Shown one piece after another: positions 9,319-18,383 of a DNA stretch of 64,000 nucleotides (within the stretch, counting starts at the first letter, position 1; each line of letters begins with the position of its first letter). A model generated the notes under the pieces. The model ran no database searches. It saw only the letters and a program-made list of their open reading frames with translations, and was not told the DNA's origin. Source of the stretch: Sphingobacterium zeae (GTDB taxonomy: Bacteria; Bacteroidota; Bacteroidia; Sphingobacteriales; Sphingobacteriaceae). The stretch is taken from NCBI RefSeq assembly GCF_030818895.1, contig NZ_JAUTBA010000001.1:496001-560000 (forward strand), in the 5' to 3' direction. A program made the translations under genes and the position numbers.

Positions 9319-10221
9319 ACTTTGAATTTCAAAAAGAACGGAAGGTAGGGGACTTTGTGCAAAGCTTTATAGATCTTTTTAAATTGATCTATAGGCATTT
9401 TGTATCTACTATTTTTGGTTTATCTGCTGTTCCCCTAGCCGGGATTGCTTTGGTTTATTATTTTCTGTCTACAAAAATTACGTTCTCTGCTAATAGTGAT
9501 TCTTTTGAAGACATCGATGCTCTGACTTGGGCTGGTTTACTTATTGTGGCGCTGACCGCTTTGGGACTGTACGTTTACGGTATTTCTATCGAATATTTTC
9601 TACTGCTAAAGGAGCGCAAGAGTACAGCATTTTCGGGTGTGGAAGTACTGAAGAATTTTAGATCAAACCTTGGGAAATACTTTATGTTTTTGATTGCCAT
9701 GATATTGGCATTAATTGTCGTGTTTATTCCCTTGGCCATCGTAGCTGCGATTTGTGCATTTATCCCTTTTGTCGGAAGTTTTGCTATCGGAATATTGGCG
9801 TCCATGGTTGGTATTTGGTTATTTTGCTCATTTTTATTTTATCGCGAAGGCTATTCGGATCTCGGAAGCTGTTTTACAGATGCCTATGTGATGCTAAGCA
9901 AAAAATTGATTCAGTATGGTATTGCTACCTATATCGTAAATTTTATTTTCCAAATGGCTGTGATGATGATTTCTATTGTACCATTGGTTATCATGGGGGT
10001 TACTGTCATTCAACTTCCTCGGAATAGATGCTGCTTTTTTTGACTCATCCTGGGGAAAACTGCTGATGACATTGGGCGGTTTATTTATCACATTGTTTAC
10101 GTTGTTTCTTTATATGTCCGGAGTTTTGGCCAACGGTATTATTTATGAAACAGCGAAGGATCTCAAATTCGGAGAACGGATTTATGGGATGATTGAAGAG
10201 ATAGGAGGAAAAAGTGAATAA
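9309..10221 (+). pseudogene. Multi-pass membrane protein gene with a frameshift near 10015
   Basis: The first frame (9309-10043) encodes a membrane protein with several hydrophobic helices, then ends in an out-of-place tail (IQLPRNRCCFF). A second frame resumes at the same point (GIDAAFFDSSWGKLL...) and runs to 10221, giving another membrane helix and a conserved-looking cytoplasmic tail that overlaps the next gene by 8 bp. Removing one C from the CTTCCTCGG tract near 10013-10021 restores a continuous frame of about 303 residues. It is either a sequencing or assembly error or a genuine recent frameshift. The family is not recognised; its place in the SpoIIM-MoxR operon suggests an envelope function. 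Confidence 0.75.
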
Positions 10222-11092
10222 ACTCTTGTCTTTTTTATGCATTGCCGGTTTGTCAATGATGTATGCTTGTGATCCGAAACCGAACAACGTAGATTCCGAC
10301 AGCAAGAGTGCCGATTCGCTCTATGTACAAAGAGATTCTACCTTAGTGACCGCCGATTCTGTTGCTATTGACTCGATAACTTTAAAAGCACCAAATGGCC
10401 AACAGAGAAAAGATGAAATTGATCTGTGGGATCCAACATTATTTGACTCCATTCCAAAATATACCGAAGAGCGTTCGTTTAGAATGGATCCTTATCAGGA
10501 TATCATCAAAAGGTACGAGACGGACGATTTTGTTTATTCAGAGAATATTAAAGATCGGGTAAGTGCGTTACAGCGGATTCTTGCCAGGCTCGCGGATTGG
10601 ATTGGGAGCATCACCCCAGATAATCCTTATAAATTTCGGGAAGAATTTGGATATGTTTTTGCTTTTTTAGCTGTTATCGCATTAGCCTTTATCCTCTATA
10701 AAGTACTTTACAACAAGAATCAATATTTTATCAAACATCGTGAGGAAGAAAGCGAATTGGACGTTTTAGCTTATGTAGAGCGAAATCTAATGAATAGTAA
10801 CCTAGAACCGTATATTGAGGAAGCTATTACAACTAAAAATTATGCATTGGCAATTCGGTACTTACAGCTGCTCAATATTCAAAAGTTGGCTCATGCTGAT
10901 CATATCAAGTGGAAGCAGAGTAAGACAAATGCTGAATTTGCACAGGAAATACGGAATGAACAACTTCGTCGGGGATTTTTGGAGTGTGCACGGATTTTTG
11001 ATTATGTCTGGTTTGGTCAGTTTGAATTGACGGAAGCTAATTTTACCCAATATCAGCAATTGTTTACCCAATATCAAAATCAAATTAAATGA
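10214..11092 (+). CDS. DUF4129-containing probable lipoprotein
   Basis: A 292-residue protein starting with GTG at 10214 behind an unusually good Shine-Dalgarno (AGGAGG at 10203-10208), rare in this group. The N-terminus has a signal-like stretch ending at Cys19 (MYAC), so it may be a lipoprotein. A Ser/Asp-rich region follows, then a membrane helix at about 148-166 (VFAFLAVIALAFILYKVLY) and a C-terminal DUF4129-like domain ending in YVWFGQFELTEANF. DUF4129 proteins accompany MoxR/DUF58 genes, but their biochemical role is unknown. The gene overlaps both neighbours, in keeping with one operon. Confidence 0.82.
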   Translation: MNKLLSFLCIAGLSMMYACDPKPNNVDSDSKSADSLYVQRDSTLVTADSVAIDSITLKAPNGQQRKDEIDLWDPTLFDSIPKYTEERSFRMDPYQDIIKRYETDDFVYSENIKDRVSALQRILARLADWIGSITPDNPYKFREEFGYVFAFLAVIALAFILYKVLYNKNQYFIKHREEESELDVLAYVERNLMNSNLEPYIEEAITTKNYALAIRYLQLLNIQKLAHADHIKWKQSKTNAEFAQEIRNEQLRRGFLECARIFDYVWFGQFELTEANFTQYQQLFTQYQNQIK

Positions 11093-12282
11093 AAGGATCG
11101 GTAAAATTTGGATTGATATTATTCGCAGTCGTTTTGGTGCTCATTGCGCTAATCGATGCCACAAGTAAAAAACCGATTATATGGGATCGCACATTTGATG
11201 CAAAAGATAAAAATCCCTTTGGAGCCTATGTGCTACGTCAAGAACTTAAGCATATCATCGATCAAAAGAATACAACGATTGAGCGACCATTGTACGAGTA
11301 TCTGGACAGCGCAAAGAAAACGGACGCTAACCTGTTTTTTTATACCTCTTATTTTTCAATGGGTGAAGCTGCAGAAGATAAATTATTGGATTATGTGAAT
11401 CGGGGAGGGAAGGCAATGATTGTCGCTGAGGCGATTGATCGTTATATTTTGGATTCCTTGGGGGTAGAAACGGATAGTTTCTATGGCTACAAAAAAGGGG
11501 TAAATATAAAAAACCAAGTACGCGTTCGGCTAATGAATGATAACAATAAAATTCATTACGGCAAATCGGAGCTTGGTGAAGTATTCAAAAAACTTCCTAA
11601 AAATGCAACTATTTTAGGTGCGATTACCTATAAAGAATTTGCACTACCTAACTTCGTGGCGATTCAATTTGGTAAAGGAACAATTTATCTGCATCTGACC
11701 CCGGATTTATTTGGAAATTATTACCTGCTGAACTCGGCGTCGCAATATGCTTATGTTGCCAAATCATTATCGTATTTAGATGATAAGCCGATCGCGTGGT
11801 ATGATTTTAAAGCAAATATGGATCAGTATCGTACGCCTTTGCGTGTATTGCTTCTAAATGATGGTCTTCGGCAAGCCTGGTATATTTTGTTGGCGGGACT
11901 GGTTTTTTTACTTGTGTTTAGAAGTAGGCGTGAACAGCGTGCAGTGGCGGTAGTGGCTCCTGAGCCGAACCTATCAAAGGATTTTTGTGAAACGATTGCT
12001 ACTTTATATTATGAAAATGGTGTACCCGGGAATATGGTTGCCAAAAAGATAGATTACTTTCTTCACAGCCTTAGGAACCGTTTTCATTTAGATACGTTGG
12101 CGTTGCGTGAAAACGACTTCAGTGAAGAACTGGCTGAACGGTCTGGAGTTTCTCTTGTGGAGACACAAAGTTTGATCAAGTTGATTGTACGCATGCAGGA
12201 TGCTAAACAACATGACTTGGTCGATCTTAAATTGATTAATGATACTATAGAAGAGTTTAAACATAAAGCAAAAATGATATGA
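11089..12282 (+). CDS. DUF4350-containing membrane protein
   Basis: A 397-residue protein with an N-terminal membrane helix (about 5-24), a periplasmic domain of about 240 residues, a second helix (about 263-281) and a cytoplasmic C-terminal tail. The first domain resembles the DUF4350 fold, related to class-I glutamine-amidotransferase-like folds, with a YVNRGGKAMIVAE stretch. It starts 4 bp before the stop of the DUF4129 gene and overlaps moxR by 4 bp, so translation is probably coupled. It is likely a membrane component of the MoxR-DUF58 system; no enzyme activity can be assigned. Confidence 0.82.
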   Translation: MKGSVKFGLILFAVVLVLIALIDATSKKPIIWDRTFDAKDKNPFGAYVLRQELKHIIDQKNTTIERPLYEYLDSAKKTDANLFFYTSYFSMGEAAEDKLLDYVNRGGKAMIVAEAIDRYILDSLGVETDSFYGYKKGVNIKNQVRVRLMNDNNKIHYGKSELGEVFKKLPKNATILGAITYKEFALPNFVAIQFGKGTIYLHLTPDLFGNYYLLNSASQYAYVAKSLSYLDDKPIAWYDFKANMDQYRTPLRVLLLNDGLRQAWYILLAGLVFLLVFRSRREQRAVAVVAPEPNLSKDFCETIATLYYENGVPGNMVAKKIDYFLHSLRNRFHLDTLALRENDFSEELAERSGVSLVETQSLIKLIVRMQDAKQHDLVDLKLINDTIEEFKHKAKMI

Positions 12283-13268
12283 GTGACTTGGATAAATATA
12301 TATCTTTTGAAAACCGAATAGATGTATCGGTTTTGTTTGATAAAATGGCTCAGGTAAAGGCAGAAGTTAAAAAAGTAATCGTTGGGCAGGATCAATTGAT
12401 CGATATGCTCTTGATTTCCATCTTAGCGTCAGGACATTCCCTGATTGAAGGATTGCCAGGGGTTGCAAAAACATTATCTGCAAAATTGATCGCCAAAACT
12501 ATCAATAGCGAATTCAAACGTATTCAATTCACACCAGACCTAATGCCTTCGGATGTAACGGGATCTTCGATATTGGATCTGAAAAGGAATGAATTCGAGT
12601 TTCGTAAAGGTCCTATTTTCGCAAACATCGTTTTGATCGATGAAATCAACCGTGCTCCGGCAAAGACGCAGGCTGCGCTCTTTGAAAGTATGGCCGAGCA
12701 GCAGGCATCAGTTGATGGAACTACTTATCGATTACCCGCTCCCTTTGTTGTTTTTGCGACGCAAAATCCAATAGAACATGAAGGAACTTATCGCCTGCCA
12801 GAAGCTCAGCTCGATCGTTTCTTGTTTAAGATCAATGTGAATTATCCTGAACTTGAACAGGAACTGGAAATATTAAAGGAGCATCATGCTCAAAAGGCAG
12901 TCAATAAAGAGGATCAGGTTCAGGCAGTAGTTTCCGCAGCTGAAATTTTGGGGTTCCAAAAATTGATTAAGTCTATTTTTGTTCATGAGGAGCTGATAAC
13001 ATATATTGCTCAAGTTGTTATAAAAACACGAACTAATCCAAGTTTGACACTTGGAGCGTCACCTAGAGCTTCTATTGCTTTACTCGAATCAGCCAAAGCT
13101 TCAGCAGCGGTCAGCGGTAGAGATTTTGTTACTCCTGAGGATATTAGAAGGGTAGCATCGGCCGTGTTAGGACATCGTGTTATGTTGACGCCAGAAAGAG
13201 AAATGGAAGGATTTACCACGGCCTATGTCATCGAACAAATCATTAATTCTGTTGAAATTCCAAGATAA
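12279..13268 (+). CDS. MoxR-family AAA+ ATPase
   Basis: A 329-residue AAA+ ATPase of the MoxR group, chaperone-like enzymes that assemble or activate protein complexes, often with VWA-type or DUF58 partners. Walker A is GLPGVAKT (residues 58-65), Walker B is VLIDE with Asp121-Glu122, and the sensor-1 region is FATQNPIEHEGTYRLPEAQLDRF. The C-terminal lid includes LGASPRASIALL. It sits between DUF4350 and DUF58 genes with overlapping start and stop codons. The family call is firm; the client complex is unknown. Confidence 0.94.
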   Translation: MSDLDKYISFENRIDVSVLFDKMAQVKAEVKKVIVGQDQLIDMLLISILASGHSLIEGLPGVAKTLSAKLIAKTINSEFKRIQFTPDLMPSDVTGSSILDLKRNEFEFRKGPIFANIVLIDEINRAPAKTQAALFESMAEQQASVDGTTYRLPAPFVVFATQNPIEHEGTYRLPEAQLDRFLFKINVNYPELEQELEILKEHHAQKAVNKEDQVQAVVSAAEILGFQKLIKSIFVHEELITYIAQVVIKTRTNPSLTLGASPRASIALLESAKASAAVSGRDFVTPEDIRRVASAVLGHRVMLTPEREMEGFTTAYVIEQIINSVEIPR

Positions 13269-14596
13269 TGAAGAAATTAAGTCAGCTCTTTCTAACAAAT
13301 CAATTTTTCTACTCGCTATTAAGTATAGCAACCCTCTTTACATTGTCTTTTTTCGTTAAGGGCTTGTTGGTTGTAGCATGGATTGTTTTTTGGATATGGC
13401 TGGCAATTTTGGTCTTTGATTTTATAGTCTTATTTTCTGGAAAGGGGAAAATAGAGATCACAAGGATATATCCGGAAAAGCTCTCCAATGGAGATGAGAA
13501 CCCAATGAGACTGATTGTGCGTTCTTTTTATCCATTTAGTACAAAAGTGGAGATTCTGGAGGAGTTTCCTGTTCAGCTTCAAATTCGCGATAAGGACTTT
13601 ATGACCCATTTACCGAGCTTTCAGCAATCGGAGATATCATTTTCGCTGCGACCGACCCAGCGGGGGATTTATAAGTTTGGACGTTGTATGGCACTAGTGA
13701 TGCGTCTTGGATTTTTCAAAAGAAGGTTTGTTACCAATCAAGAACAGGAAATATCCTGTTACCCATCTTATATACAGTTAAGGAAGTATCAGCTTTTGGC
13801 GACAAGTAATAGACTGAATGAACTCGGGATAAAACGTATTCGACGGATTGGTTCGGCCATGGAGTTTGACCATGTTCGCGATTATGTTCAGGGCGATGAC
13901 TACCGTCACATGAATTGGAAAGCATCTGCGAAAGTGAAAAAGTTGATGGTCAACCAATATGAAGAAGAGAAGTCGCAGCCAATCTATTCCTTTATCGATC
14001 TAGGGAGGGCGATGCGTATGCCTTTCAACGGCCTGAGCTTATTAGATTATGCTATCAATGCTTCGTTGGTTCTTTCGAATGCAACGATATTAAAACAGGA
14101 CCGTGCTGGCTTATTAACCTTTTCAAAGGATATCAATGCATTTATACCCGCGGAAAAAAGAAATAATCAGATGCTTAAAATTTCAGAGTCACTCTACCAA
14201 GTATCGACTAAATTTGAAGAATCGGAATTTGGAAAGCTGTATAGTTATGCCAATGCGCATATCAACAAGCGTTCACTAATTTTTCTTTACACCAATTTTG
14301 AGACCTTAGACTCCCTTAAACGACAGATAAATTACCTGACTATGCTGAATAGAAGTCATATAATCGTCGTCGTCGTATTTAAAAATGTGGAGGTAGAGGA
14401 TCTGGCTAAAAGTGTACCCAAAAAGACGATAGATATCTATAATCAAATCATTGCAGAGAAGTTTATCTATGAAAAGCAGCTTATTGTACAGGAGCTTATC
14501 CGTCATGGATTTCAGACTATTTATACTGCGCCGGAAAATTTAACCATCAATTCCATCAATAAATACCTTGAGATTAAGGCACGAGGCCTTATTTAA
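13268..14596 (+). CDS. DUF58-containing protein
   Basis: A 442-residue protein with two N-terminal hydrophobic segments (about 15-58), a beta-rich middle region, and the DUF58 core motif VRDYVQGDDYRHMNWKASAK at about residues 208-227. The C-terminal half resembles a von Willebrand A-like fold (SFIDLGRAM). DUF58 proteins are regular partners of MoxR ATPases. Its ATG shares one base with the moxR stop (13268). Its 3' end overlaps the convergent Dabb gene by 8 bp. Confidence 0.9.
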   Translation: MKKLSQLFLTNQFFYSLLSIATLFTLSFFVKGLLVVAWIVFWIWLAILVFDFIVLFSGKGKIEITRIYPEKLSNGDENPMRLIVRSFYPFSTKVEILEEFPVQLQIRDKDFMTHLPSFQQSEISFSLRPTQRGIYKFGRCMALVMRLGFFKRRFVTNQEQEISCYPSYIQLRKYQLLATSNRLNELGIKRIRRIGSAMEFDHVRDYVQGDDYRHMNWKASAKVKKLMVNQYEEEKSQPIYSFIDLGRAMRMPFNGLSLLDYAINASLVLSNATILKQDRAGLLTFSKDINAFIPAEKRNNQMLKISESLYQVSTKFEESEFGKLYSYANAHINKRSLIFLYTNFETLDSLKRQINYLTMLNRSHIIVVVVFKNVEVEDLAKSVPKKTIDIYNQIIAEKFIYEKQLIVQELIRHGFQTIYTAPENLTINSINKYLEIKARGLI

Positions 14597-14993
14597 TGAT
14601 CGAGGTGTCTTTGACCATAACTTTCGTCCAAAGATGCTGATATTTTTCAATTGCTTTTAAATGGATTGGATGTGTCTCATAGTTCGTTATATCTTTAAGA
14701 TCTTTAAATGTAACAATCAACGTGTAGTCAAAACTGTTGTCTACTACAGGTCTCGGGTTTGTTTGAGCAGGTACGCCGTAATGAAGTGTTTTGATGACGT
14801 CGATTTTCCGAAGTTCCTCAAAAAACTGGGTAAAATTCATTTTGTCTTTTTCACTGATATCTTTCTTAAGCCAGAAATTAACCACGTGGACGATGGTATT
14901 GCTCTGAATATCTTGGCTCGCGCGAACTGGAAGAGCCCATGTTGGGGCAGTCATAAGCACCATAGGTGCAAGAAGAAAATTGCGTCTTTTCAT
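14589..14993 (-). CDS. Exported Dabb-family (stress-responsive A/B barrel) protein
   Basis: A 134-residue protein: N-terminal signal sequence with a twin-arginine-like start (KRRNFLLAP) and cleavage near residues 25-28 (VRASQD), then a single Dabb domain of about 95 residues with VHVVNFWLKKDISEKDK and the Phe/Asp pattern of the family. Dabb domains are dimeric alpha-beta barrels, usually cytoplasmic and mostly of unknown function. An exported form suggests a periplasmic role. It is convergent with the DUF58 gene (8-bp overlap) and lies downstream of metK beyond a strong terminator. Confidence 0.85.
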   Translation of the reverse strand: MKRRNFLLAPMVLMTAPTWALPVRASQDIQSNTIVHVVNFWLKKDISEKDKMNFTQFFEELRKIDVIKTLHYGVPAQTNPRPVVDNSFDYTLIVTFKDLKDITNYETHPIHLKAIEKYQHLWTKVMVKDTSIIK

Positions 14994-15099
14994 GATTGAA
15001 ACGGTTTAGAACTATGAAGATACAAAACGTTACTGATTCCAACAGTATCAATTAGGAGGAAATCGCAAATTGGCTTTTTTTTGCGTGAAAATTAAGCCT

Positions 15100-15152
15100 G
15101 CTCATTAAAATACAAAGGGGGACATCATGTCCCCCTTTGTATTTTAATGAGC
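15100..15152 (-). terminator. Perfect 25-bp hairpin terminator of metK
   Basis: The arm at 15100-15124 is the exact reverse complement of 15128-15152, with a 3-nt loop (TCA). It begins 10 bp beyond the metK stop. The AAAATAC/GTATTTT outer part gives a T-rich 3' side in both directions. Confidence 0.85.
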
Positions 15153-15161
15153 TTGGAGGTC

Positions 15162-16415
15162 TTATAGACCAAATTCTGCTTTTACCTTCTCGATATAATC
15201 CAGTTTTTCCCAAGTAAATAGTTCAACTTCAACCTGCTTTTTCTCGCCTGTTGAGCTTTCAAATTCTTTTATTACTTTCTTTGGTGTTCTTCCCATGTGT
15301 CCATAAGCGGCTGTTTCCGAATAAATTGGATTCCTCAGTCCCAAACGCGTTTCAATTCCGTATGGCGTCATGTCAAATAAATGTGCAATTTTTTCAGCAA
15401 TTTGACCATCGGTTAAATTTACTTTACTCGTTCCATACGTGTTTACATAGATTCCCATCGGATCTTTTACACCAATCGCATAAGAAATTTGTACGAGAAT
15501 TTCATCTGCTACACCTGCTGCCACTAAGTTTTTGGCAATATGGCGTGTTGCATATGCCGCAGACCGGTCCACTTTAGATGGATCTTTTCCAGAGAAAGCA
15601 CCTCCACCATGTGCACCTCTACCACCGTAGGTGTCCACAATTATTTTTCGGCCCGTGAGACCGGTGTCTCCATGAGGCCCGCCGATTACAAATTTTCCAG
15701 TAGGATTGATATGAAACTTAATTTCATCGTTAAATAACAATTGAAGTTCTGGCTTTAATTGTGCTTTGACACGAGGAATCAAGATCGTTTTGATGTCGTG
15801 TGTAATTTTGTCCAACATCACTTGCTCGGTATCAAAGTCGTCATGTTGCGTTGAGATGACAATGGCGTCAATCCTTTGGGGTTTGTGATCGTCGCTATAC
15901 TCCAGTGTAACTTGAGATTTCGCATCTGGACGCAAATACTTGATTTCGTTATTTTCGCGACGCAACTCCGCCAATTCATAAAGTAAGCGATGAGATAGGT
16001 CCAATGCCAAAGGCATAAAATTTTCTGTTTCGTTATTCGCATAACCAAACATAATCCCTTGGTCACCCGCCCCTTGCTCTTGCCGTGTTTTACGGTCTAC
16101 ACCTTGATTAATGTCTGCAGATTGCTCGTGAATCGCCGATAATACGCCACAGGAATTCGCTTCAAACATGTATTCAGATTTGGTATAGCCAATCTTTTGA
16201 ATTACCGAACGTGCGATCTTCTGAACATCGAGGTAGATGTTTGATTTAACTTCCCCGGCGAGGACCACTTGTCCTGTTGTTACCAACGTTTCAATAGCGA
16301 CACGAGAATCCTCGTCCCATGCTAAAAAATTGTCTATTAATGCATCTGAAATTTGATCCGCAATTTTGTCTGGATGTCCTTCAGAAACAGATTCCGACGT
16401 AAATAAATAAGCCAT
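15162..16415 (-). CDS. metK: S-adenosylmethionine synthetase
   Basis: MetK makes S-adenosylmethionine from methionine and ATP in the cytoplasm. The 417-residue length is slightly longer than the E. coli enzyme. Landmarks are [15 protein letters not shown] near the N-terminus, [12 protein letters not shown] (signature 1, about residues 115-126), the ATP-site loop [14 protein letters not shown], and [19 protein letters not shown] (signature 2). The gene stands alone with a strong terminator. Its roughly 170-nt leader carries a SAM-II-like aptamer, so feedback repression by its own product is the likely control. Confidence 0.97.
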   Translation of the reverse strand: MAYLFTSESVSEGHPDKIADQISDALIDNFLAWDEDSRVAIETLVTTGQVVLAGEVKSNIYLDVQKIARSVIQKIGYTKSEYMFEANSCGVLSAIHEQSADINQGVDRKTRQEQGAGDQGIMFGYANNETENFMPLALDLSHRLLYELAELRRENNEIKYLRPDAKSQVTLEYSDDHKPQRIDAIVISTQHDDFDTEQVMLDKITHDIKTILIPRVKAQLKPELQLLFNDEIKFHINPTGKFVIGGPHGDTGLTGRKIIVDTYGGRGAHGGGAFSGKDPSKVDRSAAYATRHIAKNLVAAGVADEILVQISYAIGVKDPMGIYVNTYGTSKVNLTDGQIAEKIAHLFDMTPYGIETRLGLRNPIYSETAAYGHMGRTPKKVIKEFESSTGEKKQVEVELFTWEKLDYIEKVKAEFGL

Positions 16416-16493
16416 GCTTTACCTGATTTTAAATATTGGATTTGCGCTAGAATGAATTAACAGCAAAGTGATAAGAGCCGTGATAGCGAGGGG

Positions 16494-16571
16494 TTTTTAG
16501 CACTTTTTTACTGTGGTTGCAATCTCCTTGTCGTTGCTTTTAACGCAACAGCACGCAAATCAGTCCACATT
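16494..16571 (-). promoter_or_regulatory. SAM-II-like riboswitch aptamer in the metK leader
   Basis: On the minus strand TGTGG (16569-16565) pairs with CCACA (16516-16512) as P1. The loop contains CTGATTT and ATTGCAA, and the 3' tail reads GTAAAAAAGTGCTAAAAA (ending at 16494). These positions match the conserved SAM-II core (GTGG, TGATTTG, TTGCAGCCAC, GCTAAA) as I recall it. The loop holds an extra hairpin, GTTGC/GCAAC at 16533-16549. I could not identify the P2 pseudoknot partner with confidence, and the aptamer ends about 80 nt before the ATG, farther than usual for SAM-II. The family assignment is by eye. Confidence 0.62.
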
Positions 16572-16586
16572 CTATTTTTTATGCGA

Positions 16587-16594
16587 CAAAGCTA
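16587..16594 (-). promoter_or_regulatory. -7 promoter box of metK
   Basis: TAGCTTTG on the minus strand fits TAnnTTTG; a TTTG lies 25 bp upstream (16620-16623). Transcription would start near 16583, about 14 nt before the aptamer. Confidence 0.5.
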
Positions 16595-16706
16595 CAATAC
16601 TTTAAGGATTATTTAAAATCAAATTTATATTTTAATTTAAAAAGTATAGTCATATACTTTAGGATGCACAAAGATTACATTATTTTAAGAAATTCGTAAT
16701 TTCCGC

Positions 16707-16714
16707 TATCTTTG
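16707..16714 (+). promoter_or_regulatory. -7 promoter box abutting the lipid-kinase start codon
   Basis: TATCTTTG fits TAnnTTTG and is separated from the ATG at 16719 by only four bases, so the transcript should begin at or next to the start codon. Confidence 0.55.
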
Positions 16715-16718
16715 GGAT

Positions 16719-17597
16719 ATGTCAGAACGTAAACAAATATTGTTTGTTATTAATCCGATTTCAGGAGGAAAGCACAAGACATCCTTTAAAAAACAGGTGT
16801 TAGATGTGCTTGATCTACAAAAATTTGATCCTACTTTTCAGCAGACTGCGAGACCAAATCACGCCTATGAAATTGGTTTGAAAGCAATCGAAGAGGGATA
16901 CGATGCGGTTATAGCAGTGGGAGGCGATGGAACAATCAATGAATTGGGATCAGCTTTGGTTGGGTCTGGAATTCCATTGGGGATTATTCCTGAGGGTTCG
17001 GGCAATGGTTTGGCGCTTTATTTGGGCGTACCTATGAATGAAGCTGCAGCTATCCGCCGAATTAATCGTTTTGAATCAATCGAGGTGGACTGTGGTGTTA
17101 TCAATGAAAGGAGATTTTTTAATATTGCTGGTTTAGGATTCGATGCATCCGTGAGCGAAAATTTTGCTAATGAAAATATTCGTGGGCCGTTGGGATACAT
17201 GAAATCAGTGTTTAATGTGCTCAGTAAATATCAACCTGCACATTACAAATTGACCATCGATGGAAAAGTGTACGAAAGACAGGCTTTTATGATCAGTGTA
17301 GCGAATTCTCCCCAATATGGAAATAACGCTTATATAGCACCGCAGGCATCAGTCAATGATGGTATATTAGATGTCTGTATTGTGCACAAATTTCCACTCT
17401 ATATTTTGCCAAAGATGATTTTTCATCTGTTTAACAAATCGGCCGATCAATCCAATTATGTAGAAATTATTCCAGGGAAGAATATACAGATTGAGGTGGA
17501 TAAGATTTCACCGGTACACGTCGATGGGGAACCAATCGAACTAGGAGATAAACTGGATATTTCCATTATGCCAAAAGCCTTAAAAATAATTTGCTAA
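16719..17597 (+). CDS. Diacylglycerol kinase family lipid kinase
   Basis: A 292-residue member of the DagK/YegS lipid-kinase family, which phosphorylates diacylglycerol or related lipids with ATP at the membrane. Motifs: NPISGG (residues 12-17), GGDGTIN (68-74) with the catalytic-site Asp70, and PEGSGNGLA (91-99). The C-terminal half is the beta-sandwich domain ending near SPVHVDGEPIELG. The exact lipid substrate cannot be told. The SUI1-like gene follows after 4 bp and is probably co-transcribed. The start codon lies directly after a -7 box. Confidence 0.93.
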   Translation: MSERKQILFVINPISGGKHKTSFKKQVLDVLDLQKFDPTFQQTARPNHAYEIGLKAIEEGYDAVIAVGGDGTINELGSALVGSGIPLGIIPEGSGNGLALYLGVPMNEAAAIRRINRFESIEVDCGVINERRFFNIAGLGFDASVSENFANENIRGPLGYMKSVFNVLSKYQPAHYKLTIDGKVYERQAFMISVANSPQYGNNAYIAPQASVNDGILDVCIVHKFPLYILPKMIFHLFNKSADQSNYVEIIPGKNIQIEVDKISPVHVDGEPIELGDKLDISIMPKALKIIC

Positions 17598-17601
17598 GAT
17601 C

Positions 17602-17952
17602 ATGAGTAAAAATAAAAAACAGTCTTATGAAGGGGTTGTCTATTCCACAGATGATAACTTCAATTATCAATTATCTGATTTTTTTCAGGAACAGGACACT
17701 TTACCAACGAATCAGCAAAACTTGAAAGTACAGCTTGATCGTAAAATGCGGAAAGGAAAAGTTGTTACGTTGATTACAGGGTTTGTAGGAAAAACCGAAG
17801 ACTTGGAAATTTTAGGTAAATTGTTGAAACAGAAGTGCGGAGTGGGCGGAACCGTAAAGGATGGCGAGATCATCATCCAGGGAGAGTTTAAACAAAAGAT
17901 CTACGAGTTGTTACTTAAAGAGGGGTATCGCGTAAAATTAGTGGGTGGTTAA
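17602..17952 (+). CDS. SUI1/YciH-family translation factor
   Basis: A 116-residue protein with the eIF1/SUI1 fold in its C-terminal 80 residues: KGKVVTLITGFVG, then the characteristic LKQKCGVGGTVKDGEIIIQGE (about 80-100). Bacterial YciH relatives bind the small ribosomal subunit and may influence start-site fidelity. It follows the lipid kinase by 4 bp, likely one operon. No membrane segment or signal peptide. Confidence 0.92.
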   Translation: MSKNKKQSYEGVVYSTDDNFNYQLSDFFQEQDTLPTNQQNLKVQLDRKMRKGKVVTLITGFVGKTEDLEILGKLLKQKCGVGGTVKDGEIIIQGEFKQKIYELLLKEGYRVKLVGG

Positions 17953-18383
17953 ACAAGTATTGTGAGAATATTCAGATTAAATCTAATGAATTGTTTATTA
18001 GGCAAGTATGGTTTGTGCACAGACTGTGTGTTTGTTTGATAATATGAGTAATCACTTACTTTTTGTAATTTAAAATCTTCTATTTTCTTGCATATCAAAA
18101 AAAAAATGGCTTTCATTGTAAAATAATTATTGCGAATAAGCGATTTAGCAACGAGAAACAATGATTATATAACGGGAGCTGCTGAGAAAAATAACACACA
18201 TTAACGGTGTTTCAGTTTAAAAAAACAAATTTGATTTTTTTTACATATTTAAGAGGAATATTTTAAATTTGACATTAGATATTAAATTTGCTTTGCAAAT
18301 TGATTTCAAAAGCGAACAAGAGTGCATATAATTTAAACAACATTATATATTTAAACAACAGTAAAAAACTAAAAATTAGAAAA
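17953..18383. other. 431-bp gene-free, AT-rich leader region before exbB
   Basis: No convincing ORF or RNA gene is visible. Two TAAATTTG boxes (18264-18271 and 18283-18290) fit the -7 consensus without a well-spaced -33 partner, so the exbB promoter may be here but is not certain. Confidence 0.4.
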
